A stretch of DNA of 64,000 nucleotides from Pseudomonas sp. QS1027 (GCF_002814235.1 NZ_PHSU01000017.1:62001-126000), one strand, 5' to 3'; counted from the first letter of the stretch, positions 19,723-29,157 are shown. The notes: a model not told the origin generated them from the sequence alone. Numbers and translations: made by a program.

Positions 19723-19765
19723 GTTATGTTTATAACAACAGAGCACAAAATGACACAAACATAAC
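19723..19765 (+). promoter_or_regulatory. Candidate RpiR operator (paired GTTATGTTT/AAACATAAC)
   Basis: GTTATGTTT at 19723-19731 is matched by its exact reverse complement at 19757-19765, ending 17 bases before the rpiR-type start codon. The left copy also belongs to a short palindrome GTTAT-N4-ATAAC (19723-19736). Position and symmetry fit an autoregulatory operator. Confidence 0.5.
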
Positions 19766-19782
19766 AATCCCGGCGCGCCGAT

Positions 19783-20646
19783 ATGTCCACGGAAAAGAAC
19801 AGCTTTCTTCTGTTACTGGAGCAACAGTTCTCCAGCCTGACCCCCACCGGCAAGCGCATCGCCAGCTATCTGCTGGGTAATCCGGAGCAACTGCCGTTCG
19901 AGTCGGCCGACAGCATCGCGCAGCAAGCCTCCACCACCGGGATTTCCGTGGGGCGCTTTTTGCGCTCCCTGGGTTACCGCAACCTCGATGAGGTGAAAAA
20001 AAGCCTGCGCGGTGAAGCGCCGAGCTCATGGCTGATCACCGACCGGATTGCCGCCTTTCGCGCCGAAACCAACCAGGACGACGCGCTCGACCGCTCCATG
20101 AGTCGCGAGATCGAGGCCATCCAGCACGCTTATGGCCTGGCGCGCAGCGAGGCCTTTGGCAGGATCGTCCAGCGCATCCATGAAGCCGATGCGGTGTTCA
20201 TTCTCGGGATCCAGTCGACCCGCGGGATTCTCACGGCCTTCCATAGCCACCTCGAATACATTCGTCCCAAGGTCTACTACGTCGATGGCCTTTCAGGCAT
20301 CTACGCGGAAACCCTGAACTCCGGCTTTGCCAATCCCTACGCGATCATTGCCGACTTCCGCGCGTACTCCAGCGTGACCCAGACCTTCTGTGACGCGGCG
20401 CTGGAAAACAACCTTCCCCTGGCCCTGATCACCGACCTGCAATGCCCCTGGGCCCGGGACTACCCGCTGCTGGATCTGCTGCAACTGAAAACCGATGTCG
20501 GCCAGTTCTGGGACTCCCCCGCTCCACTGGCCTGCCTGCTGAACCTGGTGGTCTCGGCCGTCGCGGAAAAATATGGCGAGCGTCTCGATGAGCGCCTGGC
20601 CAAGAACCGTCAATTGCAAAAAGCCTTCGGCCAGTTCGAAGGCTGA
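19783..20646 (+). CDS. RpiR/MurR family transcriptional regulator
   Basis: This 287-residue protein has an N-terminal RpiR helix-turn-helix (LTPTGKRIASYLL ... ADSIAQQASTTGISVGRFLRSLGY) and a C-terminal SIS sugar-phosphate-binding fold (AVFILGIQSTRG ... YVDGL ... IIADFRAYSS). This family includes MurR, which senses N-acetylmuramate 6-phosphate. Here the gene directly precedes a D-Ala-D-Ala dipeptidase and peptide transporter, so a cell-wall turnover product is a reasonable inducer. The ligand itself is inferred. Confidence 0.9.
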   Translation: MSTEKNSFLLLLEQQFSSLTPTGKRIASYLLGNPEQLPFESADSIAQQASTTGISVGRFLRSLGYRNLDEVKKSLRGEAPSSWLITDRIAAFRAETNQDDALDRSMSREIEAIQHAYGLARSEAFGRIVQRIHEADAVFILGIQSTRGILTAFHSHLEYIRPKVYYVDGLSGIYAETLNSGFANPYAIIADFRAYSSVTQTFCDAALENNLPLALITDLQCPWARDYPLLDLLQLKTDVGQFWDSPAPLACLLNLVVSAVAEKYGERLDERLAKNRQLQKAFGQFEG

Positions 20647-20682
20647 CCCACCGCCTCTGCGAATCCCAACTGGAGTGTTTGT

Positions 20683-21222
20683 GTGAACAACAGCCCCCTT
20701 GTAGAGATTGATGCCCAGCGTTATCAGGTGCAAATCGACCTGATCTACGCCAGCGCAGACAACCTGGCTGGAAGAGTGATCTACCCGACTGCCCGTTGCC
20801 TGCTGCATCGTCAAGCCGCCGACTGTTTGAACAAGGCCAGCCACCTGGCGCGCCTGGCCGGATTGACCCTGCGCATCTATGACGCCTACCGCCCGCCCTA
20901 TGCCCAGTACCTGTTATGGGAAGCCTTGCCGAACAACGACTACGTGCGCGACCCGCATCTGGGCTCCCACCATAGCCGTGGCGTGGCGGTGGACCTGACC
21001 CTGGTGGACGCCGATGGCGAGCCGCTGGACATGGGCACCGCCTTCGACGCCATGGAAGAACGCTCCCATCAGTTCTACCCCGACCTGCCCGCCGACGTGC
21101 AACGCAATCGCCTGCTGTTGCTGGGGATCATGCTCGGCGCCGGGTTCCAGGCGATCGATACCGAATGGTGGCATTACGAACTACCGAATGCCGACGATTA
21201 CCCCCTGCTGGAAGAGGTGTAA
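20683..21222 (+). CDS. ddpX: D-alanyl-D-alanine dipeptidase (VanX/DdpX family)
   Basis: This 179-residue Zn-dependent dipeptidase hydrolyses D-Ala-D-Ala. It shows the family motifs: DAYRPP, then SHHSRGVAVDLTLVD (zinc His and Asp) and EWWHYE (catalytic Glu and third zinc His). It has no signal peptide, as in the cytosolic DdpX used for dipeptide catabolism. The start is GTG at 20683 with TGGAGTG upstream. Location between an RpiR regulator and a dipeptide-type ABC transporter parallels the E. coli ddpXABCDF operon. Confidence 0.93.
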   Translation: MNNSPLVEIDAQRYQVQIDLIYASADNLAGRVIYPTARCLLHRQAADCLNKASHLARLAGLTLRIYDAYRPPYAQYLLWEALPNNDYVRDPHLGSHHSRGVAVDLTLVDADGEPLDMGTAFDAMEERSHQFYPDLPADVQRNRLLLLGIMLGAGFQAIDTEWWHYELPNADDYPLLEEV

Positions 21223-21429
21223 GCCACAACCCTGACAAACCCATCGGACCGCAACGCCAACACTGACGAAACCACAGAGTTTCGCAGGCAGCACAGCACA
21301 GCCCACTTCCGGTGCGGCTGAAAACAACAACAAGACAGCGTTACTCAGGCTTCACCTGCAACTGCCCGGTTATAGCTTTTATAAAAAACCTGACGAACTT
21401 CCATACATCGAATGATCAAGGAAACCGGC

Positions 21430-23010
21430 ATGAACCCAACGAACACCGTGACCCGCAAACCCTTTCCCGGCACCGGCAAACTGCTGCTGAGCGTGCTGTG
21501 CAGCGCCTTGAGCCTCGGCGCCTGGCAGGCCGCGACCGCGGCGGTGCCCAAAGACACGCTGGTCATCGGCAAACCCGCCGACCCGCAGACCCTCGACCCG
21601 GCCGTGACCTTTGACAACAACGACTGGACCATCACCTATCCGTCGTATCAACGCCTGGTCGGTTACAAGGTCGAGGGCGATAAAAGCAGCACCGAAGTCC
21701 AGGGCGACCTGGCCGAAAGCTGGACCGTTTCCCCGGACAACCTGGTCTGGGAATTCAAGATCAAACCCGGCAACAAGTTCGATGACGGCGCCCCGGTGGA
21801 TGCCGCCGCGGTGAAGTTTTCCTTTGATCGCCTGATGACCCTCAAGCAGGGGCCGTCCGGGGCCTTCCCCGAGGACATGGTGGTGGCGGTGGTCGATCCG
21901 CAGACCATCCGTTTCACCCTGAAAACACCGTTTGCGCCGTTCCTGTTTACCCTGGCCCACAACGGTGCCTCGATCATCAACCCGGATGTGGTGACCAAGA
22001 CACCCGACGTCAATGCCTGGCTGTCCAGCCACACCGCGGGCTCCGGCCCCTTCCGCCTGAGCACCTGGCAGAAAGGCCAGTCGCTGACCCTGGAACCGAA
22101 TACCTACTTCGCCGGGCCCAAGCCCGCGCTGAAAACCGTGGTGGTCAAGATCATCGCCGAGCCTTCCGTGCGTCGCCTGCAACTGGAACACGGTGACCTG
22201 GACATCATCGAAGACATGCCCGAAGACCAGCTCGGCGCGCTGGCCAAGAAGTCCGGCGTCGTGGTCCGGGAATTCCCGTCGTTGCGGGTGACCTACCTCT
22301 ACCTGAACAACAAGAAAGGTCCCTTGGCCAGCGTCGATGCCCGTCGGGCGATTACCCAGGCGGTGGATTACAACGGCATCGTCAAAGGCATTCTCAAGGA
22401 CAAGGCCAAGCTGATGAACGGGCCGATCCCGGACGGCATGTGGGCCTACGACAGTTCGTTGCCGCCGATGAAACAGGACCTCGCTGGCGCCAAGGACAGC
22501 CTGGCCAAGGACCCGCAGAAAATCACCACCCTCAGCTACATGTACTCGGACAAGGATCCCAACTGGGAACCGATCGGCCTGACGCTGCAAGCGGCACTGG
22601 CCCCCCTGGGCATCAACCTGAAGATGGAAAAACTCGCCAACGCGACCCTGCGCGAGCGCGTCGGCCAGGCCGATTACGACATCGCCTCGGGCGCCTGGAG
22701 CCCGGACTTTGCCGACCCCTACATGTTCATGAACTTCTGGTTCGACTCGAAGATGCAGGGCCTGCAAGGCAACCGCTCGTTCTACAGCAACCCCGAAGTC
22801 GACAAGCTGATCCGCGAAGCGGCCGCCACCAGCGACACCGCCAAGCGCGTCGAGCTGTACCAGACGGCGCAGAAGAGGGTGCTCAAGGACAGCGTCTACG
22901 CCTACCTCTATCAGAAGAGCTACACCTTGCCGATGCGTGACTCGGTCAAAGGCTACGTGTTCAACCCGATGCTCGAACAGGTCTTCAACCTGGGCAGCAT
23001 GAGCAAGTAA
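21430..23010 (+). CDS. Peptide ABC transporter substrate-binding protein (family 5)
   Basis: This is a 526-residue periplasmic binding protein of the DppA/OppA type. The signal peptide ends around ATAA|VPKDTLVIG, and the family pattern GKPADPQTLDPA ... SYQRLVGY ... LAESWTVSPDNLVWEFKIKPGNKFDDGAPVDA follows. I prefer the ATG at 21430, with AAGGAAA 5 bases upstream, over the ATG at 21412. It is the first gene of a complete five-gene transporter downstream of ddpX and probably captures D-Ala-D-Ala or muropeptide fragments. Confidence 0.93.
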   Translation: MNPTNTVTRKPFPGTGKLLLSVLCSALSLGAWQAATAAVPKDTLVIGKPADPQTLDPAVTFDNNDWTITYPSYQRLVGYKVEGDKSSTEVQGDLAESWTVSPDNLVWEFKIKPGNKFDDGAPVDAAAVKFSFDRLMTLKQGPSGAFPEDMVVAVVDPQTIRFTLKTPFAPFLFTLAHNGASIINPDVVTKTPDVNAWLSSHTAGSGPFRLSTWQKGQSLTLEPNTYFAGPKPALKTVVVKIIAEPSVRRLQLEHGDLDIIEDMPEDQLGALAKKSGVVVREFPSLRVTYLYLNNKKGPLASVDARRAITQAVDYNGIVKGILKDKAKLMNGPIPDGMWAYDSSLPPMKQDLAGAKDSLAKDPQKITTLSYMYSDKDPNWEPIGLTLQAALAPLGINLKMEKLANATLRERVGQADYDIASGAWSPDFADPYMFMNFWFDSKMQGLQGNRSFYSNPEVDKLIREAAATSDTAKRVELYQTAQKRVLKDSVYAYLYQKSYTLPMRDSVKGYVFNPMLEQVFNLGSMSK

Positions 23011-23020
23011 ACCTGCTCCC

Positions 23021-23048
23021 CCGCGCCGGCCGTTCGCGGCTGGCGCGG
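23021..23048 (+). terminator. UUCG-capped intercistronic hairpin after the binding-protein gene
   Basis: A 12-bp stem (23021-23032 with 23037-23048, one G-T pair) is closed by a TTCG tetraloop. It lies just after the binding-protein stop and before the permease gene, with no T-run. Such hairpins typically stabilise the upstream message, so that binding protein is made in excess of permease. Confidence 0.65.
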
Positions 23049-23085
23049 CGTCTGATTCTCGTCGTTGCTGTGACTGAGGTGCCCA

Positions 23086-24102
23086 ATGGCCTTCCTGACT
23101 CTATTGCGCAAGCGCCTGCTCGGCCTGGTGTTGGTCGTGTTCGGCGTTTCGCTGATTACCTTTGCAATTTCGCACCTGATTCCCGGGGACCCGGCCCGAC
23201 TGATCGCCGGCGACCGTGCCAGCGATGCGCTGGTGGCGGGCATCCGTCACCAGTTGGGCCTGGACCTGCCGTTGTATCAACAATATGGCCGTTACCTGAT
23301 GGACCTGCTGCACGGCGACCTGGGGACTTCGATCCGCACCAACCGTCCGGTCCTCGAAGACTTGCAGGCGTTCTTCCCGGCCACCCTGGAGCTCGCGCTG
23401 GTGGCGCTGGTGCTGGCGATCCTGGTGGGCGTGCCGCTGGGGGTGCTGTCGGCGGTCTATCACAACCGGGCCATTGACCAGATCGCCCGGACACTCGCGG
23501 TCACCGGTATTTCCACCCCGGCCTTCTGGCTCGGGTTGGGGGCGATTGTGCTGTTCTACGGCCAGCTCGGTTGGTTGCCCGGCGGTGGCCGGTTGTCCGA
23601 GGGGCTTGCACCGCCGCCGACCTTCAGTGGTTTCTACCTGATCGATTCGCTGCTTGCCGGTGACGGCGGGCTGTTTCTCGATGTGCTGCAACACCTGATT
23701 CTTCCGGCCGCGACCCTGGGCTTCGTGACCCTCGGCGTGGTCGCCCGGCAGATCCGTTCCGCCATGCTCGAGCAACTGTCCGAGGACTACATCCGCACCG
23801 CCCGCGCCTACGGTTTGTCGCGCTGGACGGTGATCCTGCGCCACGCCCTGCCCAACGCCCTGATCCCTTCGGTGACCGTGCTCGGCCTGACCCTGGGTGA
23901 CCTGCTGTACGGCGCGGTCCTGACCGAAACCGTGTTTGCCTGGCCCGGCATGGGCGCCTATGTGGTCAAGTCGATCCAGTCGCTGGACTTCCCGGCGGTG
24001 ATGGGCTTCGCGATCCTGGTGTCATTCATCTATGTGCTGCTGAACATGGCCATCGATCTTTTGTACCGCGTGATCGACCCACGCATCGGCGAGGTGAATT
24101 GA
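23086..24102 (+). CDS. Peptide ABC transporter permease (DppB-like)
   Basis: This 338-residue inner-membrane permease has about six transmembrane segments. The N-terminus (RKRLLGLVLVVFGVSLITF) and the LIPGDPARLIAG segment are typical of DppB/OppB. The EAA-type cytoplasmic loop (ARAYGLSRWTVILRHALPNALIP) contacts the ATPases. It pairs with the DppC-like gene starting 2 bases after its stop. Confidence 0.93.
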   Translation: MAFLTLLRKRLLGLVLVVFGVSLITFAISHLIPGDPARLIAGDRASDALVAGIRHQLGLDLPLYQQYGRYLMDLLHGDLGTSIRTNRPVLEDLQAFFPATLELALVALVLAILVGVPLGVLSAVYHNRAIDQIARTLAVTGISTPAFWLGLGAIVLFYGQLGWLPGGGRLSEGLAPPPTFSGFYLIDSLLAGDGGLFLDVLQHLILPAATLGFVTLGVVARQIRSAMLEQLSEDYIRTARAYGLSRWTVILRHALPNALIPSVTVLGLTLGDLLYGAVLTETVFAWPGMGAYVVKSIQSLDFPAVMGFAILVSFIYVLLNMAIDLLYRVIDPRIGEVN

Positions 24103-24103
24103 A

Positions 24104-24985
24104 ATGTCCGTGACCCTGACCGCCGCACGCGGCCCGCAATGGCGCGAAAAACTCGCCTACCTGGCCTACCAGATCCGCCGCAGCCCGCTGACCATGGCCG
24201 GCCTCACCATCAGCCTGATCGTCCTGCTGTGCATGATCTTCGCCCCCTGGCTGGCCAGCCACGACCCCAACGCGCTGGACCTCGCCGCCCGCCTGATGCC
24301 GCCGTCCGCCGAGCATTGGTTCGGCACCGACGAGGTCGGCCGGGACCTGTTCAGCCGCGTCCTGTTCGGCAGCCAGCAGTCGGTGGGCGTCGGCCTGTTC
24401 GTGGCCTTTGCCTCCTGTTTTATCGGCGGTTTGCTGGGCTGTTTTTCCGGCGTGATCGGTGGGCGTTTCGACGCGCTGATCATGCGCCTGATGGACATCA
24501 TGCTGTCGGTGCCCTCCCTGGTGCTGATCATGGCCCTGGCCGCGGCGCTGGGGGCGAGCCTGTTCAACGCCATGCTGGCGATCACCCTGGTGCGGATTCC
24601 GTCCTATGTGCGACTGGCCCGCGGCCAGGCCTTGAGCATCCGCCAGATGGGCTACGTCAAGGCCGCCCAGACCTTCGGCGCCGGGCGCTGGCACATGGTC
24701 CACTGGCACGTGGCGCGCAACGCCATGCCGCCGTTGCTGGTGCAACTGAGCCTGGATATCGGCAGCGCCATTCTCATGGCCTCGGCCCTGGGTTTTATCG
24801 GCCTGGGGGCGCAGCAACCGACCGCCGAATGGGGCGCGATGGTCGCCACCGGGCGCAACTACATCCTAGATAACTGGTGGTATTCGACCTTTCCCGGCCT
24901 GGCGATCCTGATCACCGCCACCGGCTTCAACCTGCTGGGCGATGGCGTGCGCGATCTGCTCGACCCACGGCAACAGGGGAAATGA
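24104..24985 (+). CDS. Peptide ABC transporter permease (DppC-like)
   Basis: This 293-residue permease has the OppC N-terminal extension followed by the conserved FGTDEVGRDLFSRVLFG motif. The EAA loop is KAAQTFGAGRWHMVHWHVARNAMPPLL. About six transmembrane helices are expected. It is tightly packed in the operon: the stop codon lies 2 bases before the preferred ATPase start. Confidence 0.93.
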   Translation: MSVTLTAARGPQWREKLAYLAYQIRRSPLTMAGLTISLIVLLCMIFAPWLASHDPNALDLAARLMPPSAEHWFGTDEVGRDLFSRVLFGSQQSVGVGLFVAFASCFIGGLLGCFSGVIGGRFDALIMRLMDIMLSVPSLVLIMALAAALGASLFNAMLAITLVRIPSYVRLARGQALSIRQMGYVKAAQTFGAGRWHMVHWHVARNAMPPLLVQLSLDIGSAILMASALGFIGLGAQQPTAEWGAMVATGRNYILDNWWYSTFPGLAILITATGFNLLGDGVRDLLDPRQQGK

Positions 24986-24987
24986 CC

Positions 24988-25977
24988 ATGCCGACCTCCA
25001 CACCCGTATTGGCCATCGACAACCTGAGCCTGGAATTCCCGGCGTACAAGAACAACGTCAAGGCGTTGAACGGCGTCTCGCTGCACGTCAATCCCGGCGA
25101 AATCGTCGGCGTGGTCGGCGAATCCGGTTCGGGCAAGTCGGTCACGGCGATGCTCAGCATGCGCCTGCTGCCCGAGCGCAGTTATCGCATTACCGCCGGC
25201 AGCTTGAGCATGCTCGATCGCGACATGCTGGCGGCCTCCGAGAAGGAGCTGCTGCAGATCCGCGGCCGCGATGCCGCGATGATTTTCCAGGAGCCGATGA
25301 CCGCCCTGAACCCGACCCGGCGCATCGGTCGGCAAATGCTCGATGTGATCATCCATCACCAGAAGATCAGCGCCGCCGAGGCCCGCCTCAAGGCCATCGC
25401 GCTGCTGCATGACATGCATATCGCCAGCCCGGAGCAGGTGTTGGAAAGCTATCCGTTCGAGCTGTCCGGTGGCATGCGTCAACGGGTGATGATCGCGCTG
25501 GCGTTCTCCTGCGAACCGCAACTGCTGATCGCCGACGAACCGACCACCGCCCTCGACGTCACCGTGCAACGCCAGGTGCTGTTGCTGCTCAGGGAGAAGG
25601 CCCGGCAGAAAGGCACCGCCATTTTGCTGATCACCCATGACATGGCCCTGGTCTCGCAGTTCTGCGACCGGGTTTATGTGATGTACACCGGGGCCGTGGT
25701 CGAGCAGGGCCTCACCGCCGAGGTGATGAGCAACCCGCAACACCCTTATACCCAGGGGCTGCTCAGCGGCCTGCCGGAAATGGTCGAGCCGGGGCAGCCG
25801 CTGATGACCATTCCCGGGCAAGTGCCGAACCTGGCCGCCCTGCCCGCCGGCTGCACCTTCGCGGAACGCTGCGCGCACAGCATGCCGATCTGCGCCCAGC
25901 GCCCGAGCCTCAACCCCATCAACGGTAATGAGCAACGCAAAAGCGCCTGCTGGTTACCGGTCAAGGAGCTTTCGTGA
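24988..25977 (+). CDS. Peptide ABC transporter ATP-binding protein (DppD-like)
   Basis: This 329-residue ATPase has Walker A GESGSGKS, signature LSGGMRQR, Walker B LLIADEPTTALD and the H-loop THD. The C-terminal oligopeptide extension carries CTFAERC and a further cysteine pair of the kind reported to bind an FeS cluster or act structurally. ATG 24988 is chosen because AGGGGA ends 7 bases upstream; the in-frame ATG at 24982 overlaps the previous stop and is too close to that site. Confidence 0.93.
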   Translation: MPTSTPVLAIDNLSLEFPAYKNNVKALNGVSLHVNPGEIVGVVGESGSGKSVTAMLSMRLLPERSYRITAGSLSMLDRDMLAASEKELLQIRGRDAAMIFQEPMTALNPTRRIGRQMLDVIIHHQKISAAEARLKAIALLHDMHIASPEQVLESYPFELSGGMRQRVMIALAFSCEPQLLIADEPTTALDVTVQRQVLLLLREKARQKGTAILLITHDMALVSQFCDRVYVMYTGAVVEQGLTAEVMSNPQHPYTQGLLSGLPEMVEPGQPLMTIPGQVPNLAALPAGCTFAERCAHSMPICAQRPSLNPINGNEQRKSACWLPVKELS

Positions 25978-26948
25978 TGAACAGTGCCGTGATTCACGCC
26001 GTGACCGACATGGCCCCCGAGATTCTCCGGCTGGACGATGTACGCGTACGTTTCCCGGTGAGCAACGACTGGCTGGGCCGGCCTAGGGGTTACGCCCATG
26101 CGCTGAATGGCATCGACCTGCAAGTCAGGGCCGGCGAAACCCTGGGTATCGTCGGTGAGTCGGGCTGCGGTAAAAGCACCCTGGCCCAGCTGTTGATGGG
26201 GTTGCTGGCACCGAGCAGCGGCGCACTGAACTGGGCCGCCCGCAGCGACGGCCAAGGCAGCAGCAATGTTCAGATCGTGTTCCAGGACCCGCAATCCTCT
26301 CTCGACCCACGCCTGCCGATCTGGAAAATCATCACCGAGCCGCTGTACGCCAGGGGCCATGCAGCGCGCGGGCAAATGCGCGATATCGCCGCCAGGGTCG
26401 CGTCCCAGGTGGGCATACGCCCGGAGTACCTGGACCGCTTCCCCCATCAGTTCTCCGGTGGACAGCGCCAGCGGATCGCGATTGCCCGGGCCCGCTCATC
26501 AGACCCGGACATCATTGTCCTCGACGAACCGACCTCGGCCCTGGATATCTCGGTTCAAGCGCAAATCCTCAACCTGCTGGCGGAGCTGCAACGCGCGCGC
26601 AAGCTGACCTACATCCTGATTTCCCATAACGTGTCGGTCGTGCGGCATATGGCTGACCGCGTGGCAGTGATGTACCTGGGGCAGATCGTCGAGCTGGGCA
26701 GCGCCGCCCAGGTGCTTGAGCAGCCACGTCATCCTTACACCCGCCTGCTGCTCGAAGCGGTGCCGCGACTCGGCGTGCCCCTGCAGGCGGAACAGGTGGC
26801 GGCGCCGACCGAATTGCCGGGCAACCGCCGCCTTCCGGAAGGCTGTTTCTTTCGTGAACGCTGCAGCCTGTGCACGACCGGCTGCGAAAAACCCCAGGCT
26901 TTGCTGGGAGAGGAGTCGCAACGGGTCAGGTGCCATGTGCAAGGCTGA
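25977..26948 (+). CDS. Peptide ABC transporter ATP-binding protein (DppF-like)
   Basis: This 323-residue ATPase has Walker A GESGCGKS, signature FSGGQRQR and Walker B IIVLDEPTSALD, plus a C-terminal cysteine-rich oligopeptide extension (CFFRERCSLC). The start overlaps the preceding stop (TGATG), with AAGGAGCT 6 bases upstream of ATG 25977. It completes the heterodimeric ATPase of the D-Ala-D-Ala/peptide importer and is the last gene of this operon. Confidence 0.93.
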   Translation: MNSAVIHAVTDMAPEILRLDDVRVRFPVSNDWLGRPRGYAHALNGIDLQVRAGETLGIVGESGCGKSTLAQLLMGLLAPSSGALNWAARSDGQGSSNVQIVFQDPQSSLDPRLPIWKIITEPLYARGHAARGQMRDIAARVASQVGIRPEYLDRFPHQFSGGQRQRIAIARARSSDPDIIVLDEPTSALDISVQAQILNLLAELQRARKLTYILISHNVSVVRHMADRVAVMYLGQIVELGSAAQVLEQPRHPYTRLLLEAVPRLGVPLQAEQVAAPTELPGNRRLPEGCFFRERCSLCTTGCEKPQALLGEESQRVRCHVQG

Positions 26949-27046
26949 CAAGTCTTCGATTTTCAAAATGTGACGCCGCGTGTTGAGAATGACACTAATG
27001 TTCTGTAGGCCATTTGGATTTTTCACGTCACGGACCTCTGGACACC

Positions 27047-28036
27047 ATGAAAAAAACAACAAAGCAGCTGCTGGTTCACGAAATTGCCGACTGGCATCAC
27101 CGCGGCCTGATCGATGCCGAAGCCCGGAAGCGGCTGAGCGCACCCTACGAACAACCGGGCCAGCTGTTATCCAACGTCCTGCAATGGCTGGGGATCGGTG
27201 CAGTCCTGCTGATCGGCATGGCGGTGCTGGGGGGCTTGAGCCTGTTCAGCCAGTCGGTGACGGTCGGCGCCATGCTGTTCTTCTTCGCCGGGGCCGGCTT
27301 GTGGTGGGGCGGTGTGCGCATGGCCCGCGATCCGGCCCAGCGCACGCCGGTCACCGGTGTGGCGATCCTGACCATCGGCCTGATCCTGATCGGAGCAAGC
27401 CTGTTGTTGGGCACTTCAAACAATGACGAGGGCGAGTTTGGCAATGTGTCGTTGGCGCTGCTGGTCACGGCGCTGCTGAGCGTCCTCACCGCCTACCGTT
27501 ATCGTCTGCGCTGGCCGCTTCTCCTGGGCCTGCTGTGTGCCTTCCATGGGCTGGGCGCCTGGGGTCGGTACGTGGGGCACGGCGGTTATTTTTTCGATAT
27601 TCAGGACCCGCGCTCGATGGCCGTGATTGCCGCGCTGGCAGCGGCATTGGGTTTAGTCCATCAACTGGCCGAAGAGCGCCAATTGCGCCGCTTCTGCGGG
27701 TTTGGCCGACTGTATGTGATCTTCGGGCTGCTCTACCTCAACTGCTCCCTCTGGTTTCTCAGCCTCGATGATTTGGGCAGCGACACGCGGATATGGACCC
27801 TGCTGTTTACCCTGGCGGCCATCGGGCAACTGGTGGTCGGCGCGCGCTTCAAGCATCCGAGCTTTACCGGTTTCGCCGTCGTATTCCTGGGCATCGACCT
27901 GTACACCCGCTTTTATGAATACTCATGGGACCGGCTGGGCATCGCAACGTTTTTCGCGGTGGCAGGGCTCATCGGCCTGTTACTGGGCTGGTCGTTCGAG
28001 CGCATGGCCCTGCGCGCCAAGGGAGCCTCACAATGA
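27047..28036 (+). CDS. DUF2157 domain membrane protein
   Basis: This 329-residue protein has an N-terminal soluble helical segment (EIADWHHRGLIDAEARKRL), the hallmark of DUF2157, followed by about ten hydrophobic segments to the C-terminus. I use the ATG at 27047; an upstream in-frame TTG at 27014 has no ribosome-binding site. Function is unknown. It overlaps the next gene by an ATGA junction, so the two are translationally coupled. Confidence 0.8.
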   Translation: MKKTTKQLLVHEIADWHHRGLIDAEARKRLSAPYEQPGQLLSNVLQWLGIGAVLLIGMAVLGGLSLFSQSVTVGAMLFFFAGAGLWWGGVRMARDPAQRTPVTGVAILTIGLILIGASLLLGTSNNDEGEFGNVSLALLVTALLSVLTAYRYRLRWPLLLGLLCAFHGLGAWGRYVGHGGYFFDIQDPRSMAVIAALAAALGLVHQLAEERQLRRFCGFGRLYVIFGLLYLNCSLWFLSLDDLGSDTRIWTLLFTLAAIGQLVVGARFKHPSFTGFAVVFLGIDLYTRFYEYSWDRLGIATFFAVAGLIGLLLGWSFERMALRAKGASQ

Positions 28037-29061
28037 GCCCGGATCAACGTAACCAACAGGTGCACAACGCACTGGATCAATGGCTGCGGGATGGCCAGAT
28101 CGACATGGACCAGCACGCCCGCATTGGCGAACGCTATGTGCTGACGCGCTGGGACTGGCGCTCACTGGGCCGCTGGTTCCTGACCTTTGGCGCGATCAGC
28201 CTGGCGGCGGGGTTGCTGCTGTTTCTGCGCGAGCACCTGGAATTCACCTTGCCGAAACTGGCCGTCGGCCTGGCGCTGGTAACCCTGGGGCTGTTTGTTG
28301 GCGGCCGCTGGCTGATGGGCAAGCAGCTGAAACTGTTGGGGGGCACCCTTGAGTTGCTCGGCGGCTTTACCTTGATCGGCGCCAGTTTTGTGCTGGGCAT
28401 GATCTATTCGGACGGTTCGGGCAACTGGCCGGCGCTGCTGCTGGTCGATCTGCTGATCCTGCTGGTGCTCAGTTATGTGCTGAACAACGTCTTGCTGCTG
28501 ACCCTGTGCAGCGTGCTGTTCTTTGTCTGGTTTGGCGGTCGCAGCGGCTATCAGTCCGGCTGGGGTGCCTACTGGTTCGGCATGAATTACCCGCTGCGCT
28601 TTCTCGGCGCGGCGGTCGCGTTGATCGCCGCGGGTGTGGTGCATTTGCGCGCAGAGGCCGGGTGGCTGGGGCGTTATGGCGGTTTTGCCAAGGTGTGGAT
28701 TTCCTGCGGTTTGTTTGTCGGCGAAATGTCCCTGTGGCTGCTGTCGCTGTTTGGCAGCTACGAGCTGATCGACGGTCCCTGGCACCTGGCCGATGCCGGC
28801 GAACTGGTGATGTACAACGTGCTCTGGGGGCTGGTCAGCCTGGGGATTCTGGCGCTGGGGATTCGTTTGCGCTTTGGCATGCTGGTGGGCTATGGCTCGA
28901 CCTTCTTCATCATCCAGCTCTACACGCTGTTCTTCACCCAGATCGCCGAGACCCTGGGTTGGCTGATGAGTTTGCTGATAGCCGGTGGCAGCCTGCTGGC
29001 GCTGGTGATCTGGCTGGAGTCCGAGCGGCAGAAACGCCGTGGCGCGGCTGCCGCGGCTTGA
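28033..29061 (+). CDS. DUF2157-like polytopic membrane protein
   Basis: This 342-residue protein repeats the layout of its upstream neighbour: a short helical N-terminus (VHNALDQWLRDGQIDMDQHARI) then about ten transmembrane segments, ending in a basic/Ala tail. Related proteins are sometimes labelled DUF4401. ATG 28033 overlaps the previous stop (ATGA). The pair probably forms a membrane complex. No catalytic motif is visible and no function is claimed. Confidence 0.75.
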   Translation: MSPDQRNQQVHNALDQWLRDGQIDMDQHARIGERYVLTRWDWRSLGRWFLTFGAISLAAGLLLFLREHLEFTLPKLAVGLALVTLGLFVGGRWLMGKQLKLLGGTLELLGGFTLIGASFVLGMIYSDGSGNWPALLLVDLLILLVLSYVLNNVLLLTLCSVLFFVWFGGRSGYQSGWGAYWFGMNYPLRFLGAAVALIAAGVVHLRAEAGWLGRYGGFAKVWISCGLFVGEMSLWLLSLFGSYELIDGPWHLADAGELVMYNVLWGLVSLGILALGIRLRFGMLVGYGSTFFIIQLYTLFFTQIAETLGWLMSLLIAGGSLLALVIWLESERQKRRGAAAAA

Positions 29062-29069
29062 TCGCCCCC

Positions 29070-29146
29070 CCTGGCGACCGCCAGGACGGGGAAAAGGCTG
29101 ACACCGGCAAACAAGGCAGGATCGGGAGACAACCTCCGACCCTGCC
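29070..29146 (+). terminator. Two hairpins between convergent genes
   Basis: CCTGGC/GCCAGG (29070-29085) and a longer imperfect stem GGCAGG..TCGG with CCGA..CCTGCC (29115-29146) lie between the plus-strand DUF2157 pair and the minus-strand BON gene. They can serve as a bidirectional terminator, although T-runs are absent. Confidence 0.4.
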
Positions 29147-29157
29147 ACTGAAGGGCC

